This document shows positions 54,005-64,000 of a stretch of DNA of 64,000 nt, piece after piece. Under the pieces are notes generated by a model that did no database searches, was not told the origin of the DNA, and saw nothing but the letters and a program-made list of their open reading frames with translations. The stretch lies in contig NC_089725.1 of the NCBI RefSeq assembly GCF_035083965.1, forward strand, positions 27,103,925-27,167,924, read 5' to 3'. Every line of letters starts with the position of its first letter. Within the stretch, counting starts at the first letter, position 1. The position numbers and the translations under genes are program-made. The DNA comes from Branchiostoma lanceolatum (lineage: Eukaryota > Chordata > Leptocardii > Amphioxiformes > Branchiostomatidae).

Positions 54005-54720
54005 ATGGCAAGTCCCCTTGTGTGCTTCACGTTGCGCCTGGGTCCAGGCGAGGAGATCAAGTCGGCGCTGCAGAAGTTTGTGGAAGAGAAGAGGCTGAAG
54101 GCTCCGTTCGTTATGATGTGTGTCGGCAGTGTTTCCAGCGCCAAGTTGCGGCTGGCCAACGCCACAGCAGAAAAGCCAAACGAGGTAGGGCAGGATTTCA
54201 TTTTTCCACGGGGGCTTGTATAGCACATGTAGAAGGAAATAGAGTGAATTGTTTGCTGTATTGATTGTTTCTTTGATTGATTGATTGTATAAATGGTTGC
54301 TGACAGGCTTGTATTGAATTTACAGTGAAGATGTATGTTGCTGGCATTTGACAAGAGGACATAGATGAGAGGGTGCTTTATTCAACAAGCCAAAGGGACA
54401 TATTTTATTATGCAAAGTATTTTTTTTCATAACTGGGTAAAATTGTGTATTGCTAGGTCATTGAGCGGGACCAGAACTACGAGATCGTTTCAATGGTCGG
54501 CACCTTGACCGACAGCTGCCACCTCCACGTCTCATTGGCCGACAAGGACGGGGCTGTGATTGGCGGCCACGTGATGAACCTGACCGTGTTCACCACGGCG
54601 GAGATCGTGATCGGGGAGTGCAGCAACCTGACCTACCGCAGGGAGATGGACGAGAGGACGGGGTTCCCCGAGCTGGTGGTCAGCAGGAGGCTCAACCATC
54701 AGATGGGAACCGAAGTCTGA
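54005..54720 (+). CDS. PPC (DUF296) domain protein, copy 2
   Basis: Exons: 54005-54184 and 54457-54720, 147 aa. The structure is the same as copy 1: the ATG is four bases after an acceptor TAG, and the single intron is in the same place and phase. The hallmark reads SCHLHVSLADKDGAVIGGHV. By eye the copies share well over 70% of residues, and a stretch around the hallmark is almost identical at the DNA level, suggesting recent duplication or gene conversion. The introns are unalike. Copy 1 has four extra residues before the intron; copy 2 has four extra after it. A MITE begins 28 bases after the stop codon. Confidence 0.88.
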
Positions 54721-57700
54721 CTTCAACCTGCCTTGACATCAGCCTAAGGCCCTGTTCATCACACTTGGCCACATTTATGCGAATCAGTTCGCATCAGATC
54801 TATTCAATTCGAATAGCCATTAATTCGGTTGCGTTCACACTTGAGCCGAACGGCACCCGAACATGATGCTGCAGGTCAATTTGATTATATCCTGACCCCA
54901 ATCCACCCCCGAGAAGTGGATTGGATCAATGTGATTGTTAATCCCGTATTGGGCTGTTCACATTCAGGAAAATCTATGCAGCTTGATTCAAATTGGATTA
55001 AGCGAATTGATTTGCATAGATTTTGCCCAGTGTGAACTGAGGGCCAAAGTCTGTTGCAACATTTAGTAACTAACCCATTGAAAATTGAATAATGAGGGAC
55101 TCATTAGGAAGGCTTCCAGGAAAGATAATGACAGTGCTGTGGCATGAAGGGACCCTACCCTGTGCCACTATGGTTGGTTTAGCATGATGATGAGACAGAG
55201 CTTGTATACCAAGCTGTGATTTGCATGCAGATTGCATGATATTGTATATGTATCTGTCAGCCAGGGTTTCAGTATGTTGGCCTGCAAAGATGGTAGACTT
55301 TTCATACAGCATCGCAGCAAAATATTGTGACTGTCACTTATTTTTGCCACTGTCTTATTCTTCTGTAGAAAATTGCCATGTCAAGTGCCAGACGTTGTGT
55401 TTAGATATGTCTAAAATCAAGTTTGCTCCATTCCAATGTTTGTAAGTGGATATTAACATCAACTGGCACCAATTGTAATTGGAAAGACAATTTTCTCTCA
55501 ACCATGCAGTAATGCCATCTTCAGACTTATCAGGTTTTCACTGCCTTTGGCCTTAATCTTTATAGCACAATACAGGTAGTTCCCACTTGAACCTCTACAA
55601 TACTGGTAGTGAGGACTCAGTTTAATCTCCTTAACCTCTAAAACACTTCAAGTTAAGACCATTGTCTGAACTTCTACAATACCGGTAATACAATTGAGAT
55701 ATTTTTTTTTTCATTTTGTGTTACCAGTATGTTACATATATTTTATTACTGTCAAACCAGTATATTACGTATATTTTATTACTGTCAAATTTGTACTCAA
55801 ATGGAGTAAGATATTTTGATATTGCAGTAGTTGGTCCCTCTGCTGAGGTATTTCGCCAGATTCCAGTGGCAATGTAGCATTTTATTGGTGCTTTTAGGTT
55901 TGATGGATATTGATATCCACAATTTATTGTATTCAATTTGGTGCTTTAGTTTGTTAGATATTGATATACTGTATTTTTTAATTTGCAGTAGTATGGGGTA
56001 GATTGATTGATGGGGTAGTCTTAAGGTATACAGCAAAGTCGCATTTGTGCATTCCTTTTGGTGAAGATAATTTACTTGATATGCTCAGCCTCACCCATTC
56101 CAATTGTCAACTTTTATGACAACTATCCTACATTTTGAGAAAAAAACAAGTGCTTAAAGGATTCCTACTGAAAATGGACTATATGTAACGAAAATGCAAG
56201 GAGTCACTGAGGTTGTCTGCATCCACAGTGCCTCTGAGTTCTTTCTATTTAGACTTGATTGCAGTATTCTGAAATATTCTCTCCCAGCATTTTCATTTTG
56301 GTTAAACGAACTGCTTGGTTATCAGCGGAAACCAACTTGGTTTTGAGTTAATCTAGAAAAAATGATATTTGACACCTTTTCACCTCTAATTTTCTTACTT
56401 CTTTTCATACAGTGATATAAAATGTATAGATAGGCAGCCTGATATTTCTAGTTTTTTTTTTAAAGTTATGGGTGTATTCTAAAGTTTAAGGAATAGGCCT
56501 ATTGGCCACAAGTCCAGTTTTAATGTTACATGTTCAAGAAGCTCTGAAGTTAGAAATGAAATACACGTTTGTTTGTATACACATAGGAAATTTGATACTG
56601 TCAGTATTAGCAACAGTTTGAATGTACTTAAAGTGGTACAAAATGTATTTAGCAAGTGATGCAGAAGCATCTTGAAATATTCCTTAAGAAATGTGTGTTT
56701 CATGTTTTACTCCTAAGCAGCATTAGGTAATATTGATAGTCACTGAACAGACATATAAATGTATGCAATGTGAGCTTGTATGAAGGTAGATGAAACGGGC
56801 AAAGTTACGGTGCCAAAAGGTTAGCAATGCCAGTGTGTAAGATGTGTTGAATGGTATCGTGCTCAGTAGGAGGTATGTATATAACGTTACAGCTAGATAT
56901 GCGTAGTTAGGCTATGCCAATTTTATGTCTTGGTTCTCGTATTTGTCATATCATGTTTTTCAAATGTGAAAAAAATCACTTCTGTGATTTAGGACATGAA
57001 TCAACCCGCAGATTATCATGTTTTCAAATTCGTACTTAAGCAGTTGATGAAACTGTCTGCCAAGTTGACACAGTTTTTTCATCCATCCAAAAATGAATGC
57101 TTAAAAACTTGAAAAAGCATTGTGGCATCTGTAGCAGCAATAGAAATTGGGTCTATCATGAGATGACTGTTTCTTTTCTATCTTTATTTAGTCTGCCTGA
57201 TTCATTAATTTTCTGCAAAAAGCCGAGAACAAAGATATTTGATTAGGTCAGGTGTGACCTATTAGGTATGTAAATCAATTGTGAGGATTTGAAATCTTTT
57301 CACTACATTTTATTGATTAACTTGTCAGTCTTTTTGAAGTTTGGATGAGCAGTTGATATTGTACTTCTTGCAATGTTATCATGATATTAAAATCTGGTCT
57401 TTGATGTCCTTGATCCAGGCTTTCTTTTATACAATAACAGTTTCAGTTATCATTTTAGTATGTCAAATTTTGCACAATGAAAGGACTTTGTTGATGATGT
57501 TGAAATTTGAATGTTTGTATGGGTAAATTATCAAAAGCAACCTGTACATGTAACCATATGCTTTCAATCATACTCGAATAAAAAGACGTAGTTAGTGGAC
57601 AGCAATGATAACCAGTTGCAAGTGTGGCTTGTACCCATCTGACTACACTAAATATTTTACACAATATGTGTATCCTAAAGGCACAGACGTTTACAGATTA

Positions 57701-58695
57701 AAAAATTCTTACGCAGATAGGGGACAGGGCCAACTCACCATAATCATAGTTATACATCATCCCTATTGCACATTGAGGAAGGAAAGGAAGGCTGGTATGC
57801 CATGCCAGGACAAAAGCAGGTAATTTTAGGTAAAAAGATACTTTAAAGATAAACCTACCTCTTAGTGACCAAACTGTGCAACTGTTCTTTTACAGGAATA
57901 GAAGTTAGCCCTAGTCATGATCAGCTTTACCAGCCCTAAGATAAGTGCATTTCATTGCAATAACAGTAAACATGGAACTACTGTTACCCAAAATCCGAGT
58001 GAACATCCTTTATAAAGTATATCTTATCTTCCAAACAACATTTTGATTACATGTACACAGTACATGTAAATGTCAGTTGGAGAATCTATGCTAAATGGTA
58101 TACTGATCAGTTTGCCAAACAGCTAGAGCGCAATATAATGTTGTCTTGCTATGATGTGTTTTCATATTGAATCCAGCTCAGCTATTTGGTAATATCATCT
58201 GTGAGTTGCTTTTATAGGAAGACAGTAATGGTAATAACACACACAGTAGGAGATTCAATACTTTCTAATTATGGAGTGACTTTGAACTCAAATGCCCAAA
58301 ACCACCCGATGAGAGAGATGATTACACTTGCAAGGATTGGTAATTTAGTATTCACTCCCACGCACAGTCGTCTTCTAGATAACCAGAACATTTAAAACTT
58401 TTTTTTAAATACTCTTTTCTTAAACATTAGAAACTTTCATTTACAGGATAGCAGTAGACAGAATGCAAATATACAGCAGTTGATACACATTGATACCATG
58501 TAATGTACACATGCTCATGGGAGAAGTCTGTAAGTGCCAATTTAAAGTGCCAAAATGTTGGTGCTGTGTGTAACTCTCCTTGATAGCTATGGTACAACTG
58601 CAAACGGGTTGTAAATACTTGGAACGTTGCTAAAGAGGTCTTTACCAATCAATGGTAAAGGTTGTCCCGATCATGATTACCACACAATGAATATT
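54721..58695. other. Intergenic, PPC copy 2 to SIRT2
   Basis: It starts with a MITE (54748-55045). The rest is AT-rich with scattered short repeats, for example two copies of a TTACATATATTTTATTACTG-type block at 55725-55790. No protein-like frame or splice-supported exon was seen. It should contain the 3' UTRs of PPC copy 2 and, on the minus strand, SIRT2. Confidence 0.4.
54748..55045. mobile_element. MITE in the 3' end of PPC copy 2
   Basis: The left end GGCCCTGTTCATCACACTTG and the right end (inverse of GGCCCTCAGTTCACACTGGG) are imperfect inverted copies over about 50 bases, including a shared TATGC-AATCA-TTCGC block. Its ends resemble the MITE at 20939-21174. Confidence 0.7.
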
Positions 58696-61600
58696 CTAAA
58701 GGTCGGAGGAACCCTTCTCACTAGGCTCTTGATCATCTTTCTCCCCACTGCTCTTTGTTTCTTCCCTATCTGTGCCAGGTGTCGGATTTACATCAGCCTG
58801 GGGAACGTCTGGCTTCACTTCCTTGCTCTTTTCAGATGTAGGAGCCACCTTCTTACTGCTGTCAGCAGTAGCAGCAGCAGACTCTTGCCTGCTCCCATCA
58901 GGACTGGCAGCAGCTGCAGACTCCCCTTTGGTGTTCTCTTCTGAAGCTGCTGCAGCCTGGCCCTCGGCTGGAACTCTCTTGGCAGCAGTTTTCTTGTCTT
59001 CCTCGATCTGTGCCTCGATCCTGGCATGTTCCCTATGAACCAGCTCTTCCAGCTCCTCCTGTGAAGTAAAGAGGGGAGAAATGTCACCGGAAAGACAGGA
59101 ATGCAATAGTTATTGAGAGTTAGTCAAGCCCTGTTAAGTGCTGATAATTAGACTGCTGCTTTTCTCATGTATTTTTCATCTCAGGAACGGCTAATATTGA
59201 TAATATTGTACAGGCATGTTTTGTCTTCCTGATGTACAGGACAGAAAAAGTTGAATTTTTGGAGATGGAAAGGTATAGCCATAACGGAAAATACCATATC
59301 ATTTGAAAAATCATAAAAAATCATACAAAATGATAACCTTTAAGACTTAAAGAAATTAATATTTTCAATACTGATATAGTGTTATGTCAGCATTAAATTG
59401 AAGTACTGAACACACCTTCCATCCAAGTAGCTCAGCCAGAGCTTTGCAACCATCATCACAATCTCCTAGCCAGGCAACATCCCTGCAGGAACAAAGAAGA
59501 ATCTGTAAAACTGTATTTATACTTACTCACTACATAAACAACATAACTTAACAAGGTTTCTTCAAGGTTTCTCAATCATTACATAAACAACATAATTCAA
59601 CAAGGTTTTTTCAACTTTGAAACAAGTTTGTTGTAGTACAATTTGGGTGATCTACATGTATTCCCCCACACTCTCACCTGTAGTTGTTCTCAGAGTCAAA
59701 TTCCATGCCTCCACCAAAGCCCAGCATCCTCATAATGGGGTCAACCTGTAACACAGAAAGGCAAAATTTATCAAAGAACAGCTTTGGGAGCCTGGGTGTC
59801 ATCCTAGTTAGTTTACCGGGGCTCCCATACTCTCTCCTGATCAAAAATTGGTTAGGGGAGAGTATGGGATCCCGGTAAACTAACTAAGGATGGTACTCAG
59901 GCTACAGGTTTGGTAGTTGCTAGGTAAAATACTGAAATACTTTCATGAATTCTTTAACACTTAGTTTCCTGAAAATGACAATCTTAATATTACACATTAT
60001 CTGAATAGGATCATCAAGAGCTTATATTGGTTGTTTGCAGCTGAACTTGAAATTACAAAGTGCTGCGTGGATGTTTAGGATCATAGTACTTTTAAAAAGT
60101 ATAATTGCAGATCTTTTGCAGCTCTTCTGTATCTGTATCTGTATCTGTATCTATATAGCCGGTATAACCGCCATCAGGCGTAACACACCAGCTTCGCAGG
60201 CACGCGGCGCGGCAGCAGCTGGTCACATTACACCGAACGGTCTGTTACACCTAGTCTTTGCATATCTGACTGCAACCGTTCTTTAAAGCTACTTAGTGAT
60301 GAAGCTCCTACAGTACTTGATGAAAACGAGTTCCATTCTACTATGGTTCTCGGGAAATACGAATTTTTGAACACGTCAATCCTTGGCTGATAACTCTGGT
60401 ACTTAAAAGCATGACTATTTCTTGTCCTCTTCTGAGCTGGCATTAGATACTTATCAGTCGGTACGTCCACAAGTTTATTAGTCATCTTGTACATCATGCA
60501 AAGTCTGGACATTGTTCTCCTGTCCTCAAGTGACATCCAGCTCTTGAACAATCATCGAGCCTAAAAGTGCTGTGACTGTAAGAAGGACAGTTTAGGACAA
60601 CCTGGCACCTTAACAACTCTGCACCTAGCAAGTTATGACAAGTCAGCACCATGCCTAAGACAGCTTCCAAATGTTTCAGTAAATCTCCATCAAGAGGATG
60701 TCTAACTCTAACCCTAACTCTAATTCTAACTCAACACTAATTCTAAGCCTAGCCTTAACCATAATCCCAGTCGTTCCGGGCATGGAGTCAAGTTGTCCTG
60801 ATTGACTCAGGGCCAAATTGTCCAGGTGCAGAGCTGTCCTGATACCTTACAGGAAGAACAGTTGAGGACAAGTACCGGTGAGGGGGTGATGCCAAGCTCC
60901 ACATCAGGCAGCTCAGGTTTAATCATAGCAGCAAGCAGCCGGTAGGCGAAGGACCCATACCTCAATTTTCCATACCCCTAAACAAGGCCAGAACACCCAG
61001 AATCACTGCACATGTACAGCAACCACTGTGTCAACAGTTCCCCCTCACACATCCAAATGTAGGTGATTTAGAGTATGGATGTGATTCAAACCAACATGAG
61101 AGTGACAACTGGGAGAAGTTGCCTTGCAATGGATGGCACTTCGGTACCTTTTTGTCATTGGGAGAAGTTGACTTGTAATTGGAAGGTACTTCAGTACCTT
61201 TTTGTCATTGGGAGAAGTTGACTTGCAATGGATGGTACTTCGGTACCTTTTTGTCATTGGGAGAAGTTGACTTGTAATTGGAAGGTACTTCAGTACCTTT
61301 TTGTCATTGGGAGAAGTTGCCTTGCAATGGATGGCACTTTGGTACCTTTTTGTCATTGGGAGAAGTTGACGTGCAATGGAAGGCACTTCAGTACCTTTTT
61401 GTCATTGGGAGAAGTTGACGTGCAATGGAAGGCACTTCAGTACCTTTTTGTCATTGGGAGAAGTTGACTTGCAATGGATGGCACTTCAGTGCCTTTTTGT
61501 CACTGGGAGAAGTTGACTTGCAATGGATGGCACTTCAGTACATTTTTTGTCATTGGGAGAAGATGACTTGCAATGGAAGGCACTTCAGTGCCTTTTTGTT

Positions 61601-63932
61601 GTTGGGAGAAGTTGACTTGCAATGGATGTTATTCAGTACATTTTTTACATTGTGGAGAGAAGTTGACTTCTAATGGAGGGCACTTCAGTACCTTTTTGTC
61701 ATTGGGAGAAGATGACTTGCAATGGAGGGCACTTCAACACCTTTTGGTCATTGGGAGAAGATGACTTGCAATGGATGGCACTTCAGTACCTTTGACACAT
61801 TTGTTTCAACACTGCAGTTTTATTTCACTGTTTCAAATTCAACACCATTTGTGCAGTAGACAAGCAGATTGGCCGACAAACATGGTTGGACAGTTCAAGC
61901 AGAAGTTGGAACTATGGTAAACGTTCTGTATTTATTGATTTAGTGAGAACAACCATGCTCTATGAATCATCTACAAACTACAGTACATGTATGTGGAATA
62001 CAGTTGATTTGGGATGTGGGAAGAAATCTCTCCAAATCATCATCCACCCACCTGTCCGCACTTCTCTCTGTTGATTAAAAGTCTGGGGCAGGTCTCTGGG
62101 ACCCTGGGGCATAACAAAAAAACATTTATGTATTAGTAAGTAAGACACAGTACACAAGTTGTCAGTGTCTACTTCAGATCTAAGGACTATATCTGGTTCA
62201 AGTGCGTCAAAGTGTTGCAAGGATCACAAATCTTTTCTTAATAGCAGTATGGTAGAGTAAACCAACATATACACTACAGACATATCATGATCCCTCCACA
62301 CTTATCAATATAAGTAGGGGTCCATCCTGGTGTGTGTCTGGTCTCTGGGTTGACATCTTGAACAGGTGATAATCACTTGTTATGTCAATCCTTCTGCAGA
62401 TACGGTAATCTCAATGGATGAATCATGATGTGGCATGAATACAGACCTGTCCACCAGGGAAGCAAAAGGTTGGACCTGTAGCGACGTTCCCATCACAATA
62501 AGGAGATCACATCGAGGAAAATCCTGCAAGTTTCAAATAAGTCACTGGATTATTTTATTTGTACCTTTAACTGAATAAAATTGATGAATTATTGCCATGA
62601 AATAATGGGCAAGATGTCTGAAAGCAGGAATCATGGTGAAAACTGACAAATCTTCAGTGTAGAGGAAATGTGTTCATTGAAACAACAATCATCACAACAG
62701 TGTTACACATGAACTGACAGGTTGTCCCTTAGCAAAGAGAAATAGAGAGATACCTACTGCCAAAACACTGGGGAAGAACTTGGCTGGCATGGCTTCTCCA
62801 AAGAACACAATGTCTAATAAAAGGATAAGGCATTATTAGTTGCGAAGCACAACAGAAAAACACTGTGATTAAACAGTATAAGATTGAAAATAGATAAGCA
62901 CATCTCAATTTTGATGAAATACACACTGATCAAATTGTACCCAATTCTTAAAAACATATCATTCATTACAAAGTTTCATACCAGGCTTGACCACGCCATC
63001 ACAGTCAGGACATCTAGGGATCTCATCATTGAAGACCTTTTCTGCAACAGAAATGTTAGATAATGTTCACAAACAATTGTCTGACATCAGCATCTTGGTA
63101 GTCACAAACAGTATTGACAAATATGGGTAAAACCACCTTGAACTTCACGTAATGGTTGACGGTTGACCTCTTGAAAGCTAATGAAGAATTGCATGGAAAC
63201 AATGCTGACCTTTGACCCACTCTTGTGTGAACTCCTTTCTACACTCTCCCAGGCAGTGTGCCGTGTAAAATGTCCCATGAGCCTCTATCATCGCCCCTGC
63301 TGACACCCCTGCCACTCGCTCCAAGGTGTCGATATTCTGGACATAGAAGAAAGAGATCACACTGTGTGGCACTGTGCAGGACATGACAGTATTACTTTAT
63401 CTCCAAGCTTATCTTCCAGTGACAAAATCGTAACTGCTGGCCACTGGAAGATCTGCTTGGAGATTAAGTATTATCGGGGACAGACCTACGTTCTGACACC
63501 CCTAAGTTCAATGCCCCTATGCTCCATCACCACTACGTTCTGACACCCCTATGTTAGGGTTTAGGTTAAGGGTGTTTCGGAACATACATGTAGGGGTGTA
63601 ATCGTACAAACATCCTATCAGAATTACTACTTTACTTTTAAAAGTCTGGCACAATAAGCCAATACACATAACTGCAGTGCAATCTGTAGGCTTACCTGGG
63701 TAAAATTCCTGAGCAGAAGGTGTTTGTCTGACAGCAGCTTGATGAAATAGTGACACCAGGTTGGCTGGAAAGTAGGAAAAAAATACCATCCAATTACTTA
63801 AAACTTCAGGTTCGGGATAAATTTGAGGAGGGAAGTAATTGAATAATGATAAACACTGTCCACATAAAAGGTCACCTTAAACTTTCCGGGGTAAAGTTCC
63901 TTTGCAAGAGCAAAGAACGGTTCTGGGTTATC
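58696..63932 (-). CDS. SIRT2: SIRT2, NAD-dependent protein deacetylase (3' ten exons)
   Basis: Coding exons (minus): 63932-63876, 63764-63696, 63336-63210, 63041-62982, 62813-62758, 62523-62447, 62103-62052, 59745-59678, 59482-59416, 59058-58696; phases agree over 331 codons plus stop, and the 5' end is outside the window. Visible sirtuin parts are [47 protein letters not shown], the catalytic IEAHGTF, zinc cysteines CLGEC and [34 protein letters not shown], and [20 protein letters not shown]. These match SIRT2 better than SIRT1 or SIRT3. SIRT2 removes acetyl groups from tubulin, histone H4K16 and other proteins, mainly in the cytoplasm. The last exon adds an acidic, Ala/Ser/Lys-rich tail of about 100 residues, longer than in human. 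Intron 59746-62051 is packed with repeats. Confidence 0.95.
59789..59905. mobile_element. Palindromic MITE in SIRT2 intron
   Basis: The arms of about 50 bases match in inverse: AGCCTG, ATCC-TAGTTAGTTTACCGGG and TCCCATACTCTC. The loop is about 15 bases. The ends are of the TAGCCTG type seen at 9354 and 44943. Confidence 0.8.
60128..60560 (-). mobile_element. 3' end of a non-LTR retrotransposon (LINE)
   Basis: On the minus strand an open frame of about 107 codons (60551-60228) reads like the C-terminus of LINE reverse transcriptases, with [31 protein letters not shown], and [18 protein letters not shown]. The 3' end runs into a short GATACA repeat (seen as TGTATC on the plus strand at 60128-60152), the microsatellite-type tail of CR1/L2-like elements. 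It is truncated at its 5' end, as is usual after target-primed insertion. A shorter relative lies at 49410-49560. Confidence 0.85.
60876..60977 (-). other. Possible in-frame cassette exon in SIRT2 intron
   Basis: Thirty-four open codons with protein-like content ([20 protein letters not shown] is the core) are preceded by a pyrimidine-containing tract ending in TTTAG (60982-60978) and followed by GTACTT (60875-60870). The length is a multiple of three and the flanking SIRT2 exons join in phase 0, so inclusion would keep the frame between EKCGQ and VDPIM. I do not recognise the peptide; it could be a fragment of another gene or a chance frame. Confidence 0.3.
61111..61795. repeat. Minisatellite, about 14 units of 49-50 bp
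   Basis: The unit contains TTGGGAGAAGTTGACTTGCA, ATGGATGGCACTTCAGTACC and TTTTTGTCA. The first units alternate between a form with TTGCAATGGATGG and one with TTGTAATTGGAAGG, giving a higher-order period of about 99 bp; later units are more uniform. It lies in the SIRT2 intron 59746-62051. Open frames on both strands arise from the repeat and are not genes. Confidence 0.95.
63390..63470. repeat. Short inverted repeat in SIRT2 intron
   Basis: TTATCTCCAAGC-TATCTTCCAGTG and its inverse (CACTGGAAGATCTGCTTGGA) flank a loop of about 20 bases. It is probably a very small foldback element. Confidence 0.6.
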
Positions 63933-64000
63933 CTGTGATGAAAAGAAAAAAAAAGAAAAGTGATTCACATTCATATCATCATCAGACACATGTTACACAG

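Noticed and set aside
61045-61764. Repetitive open frames on both strands (FLSLGEVD-type repeats)
   Set aside because: They are by-products of the 49-50 bp minisatellite; both strands are open because the unit lacks stops.
61111-61795. Could the regular array be a CRISPR?
   Set aside because: Units are directly adjacent with no unique spacers, there are no cas genes, and the host is eukaryotic.

Overview
The window looks like nuclear DNA of an invertebrate deuterostome, most likely a lancelet (Branchiostoma). This is an inference. The genes have many short exons with clean GT-AG splice sites, their products read like slightly diverged versions of human proteins, and the introns are full of small inverted-repeat transposons, tRNA-like SINEs and minisatellites. 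No bacterial, viral, rRNA, tRNA or CRISPR feature was seen. Gene models were built by hand from splice sites, reading phase and remembered family sequences; no alignment was run.

Layout: (1) 1-372 (-), partial unidentified gene. (2) 1917-19710 (+), CCDC85, seven coding exons, 327 aa. (3) 22895-28404 (-), cyclin K (CCNK), nine coding exons, 745 aa. (4) 30266-37764 (+), SETD3, fourteen coding exons, 623 aa. (5) 40162-48455 (-), UBR7, eleven coding exons, with an apparent one-base frameshift in exon 3. (6) 51198-51954 and 54005-54720 (+), two tandem PPC/DUF296-domain genes of 147 aa each. (7) 58696-63932 (-), SIRT2, ten 3' coding exons, with the 5' end outside the window.

The genes are housekeeping or chromatin regulators and do not form an operon-like system. 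Cyclin K activates CDK12/13, UBR7 acts on histones, SIRT2 is a deacetylase and SETD3 methylates actin. Gene order and orientation CCDC85 / CCNK / SETD3 match, as I recall it, human 14q32.2 (CCDC85C / CCNK / SETD3), so this is probably an ancient chordate linkage. CCNK-SETD3 and UBR7-PPC are head to head and may share promoters.

The best candidates for something new are: two minor-spliceosome (U12-type) introns, one in each of the divergent neighbours CCNK and SETD3; three tandem duplications that each include an exon edge (CCDC85 exon 2, the UBR7 last exon, the PPC copy 1 tail), one of which creates a possible alternative terminal exon; a possible in-frame cassette exon in SIRT2; a FUS-like low-complexity tail on cyclin K; a pair of animal PPC-domain genes; and a 581-bp direct repeat, identical by eye, in UBR7 intron 1. 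I did not find a wholly novel multi-gene system.
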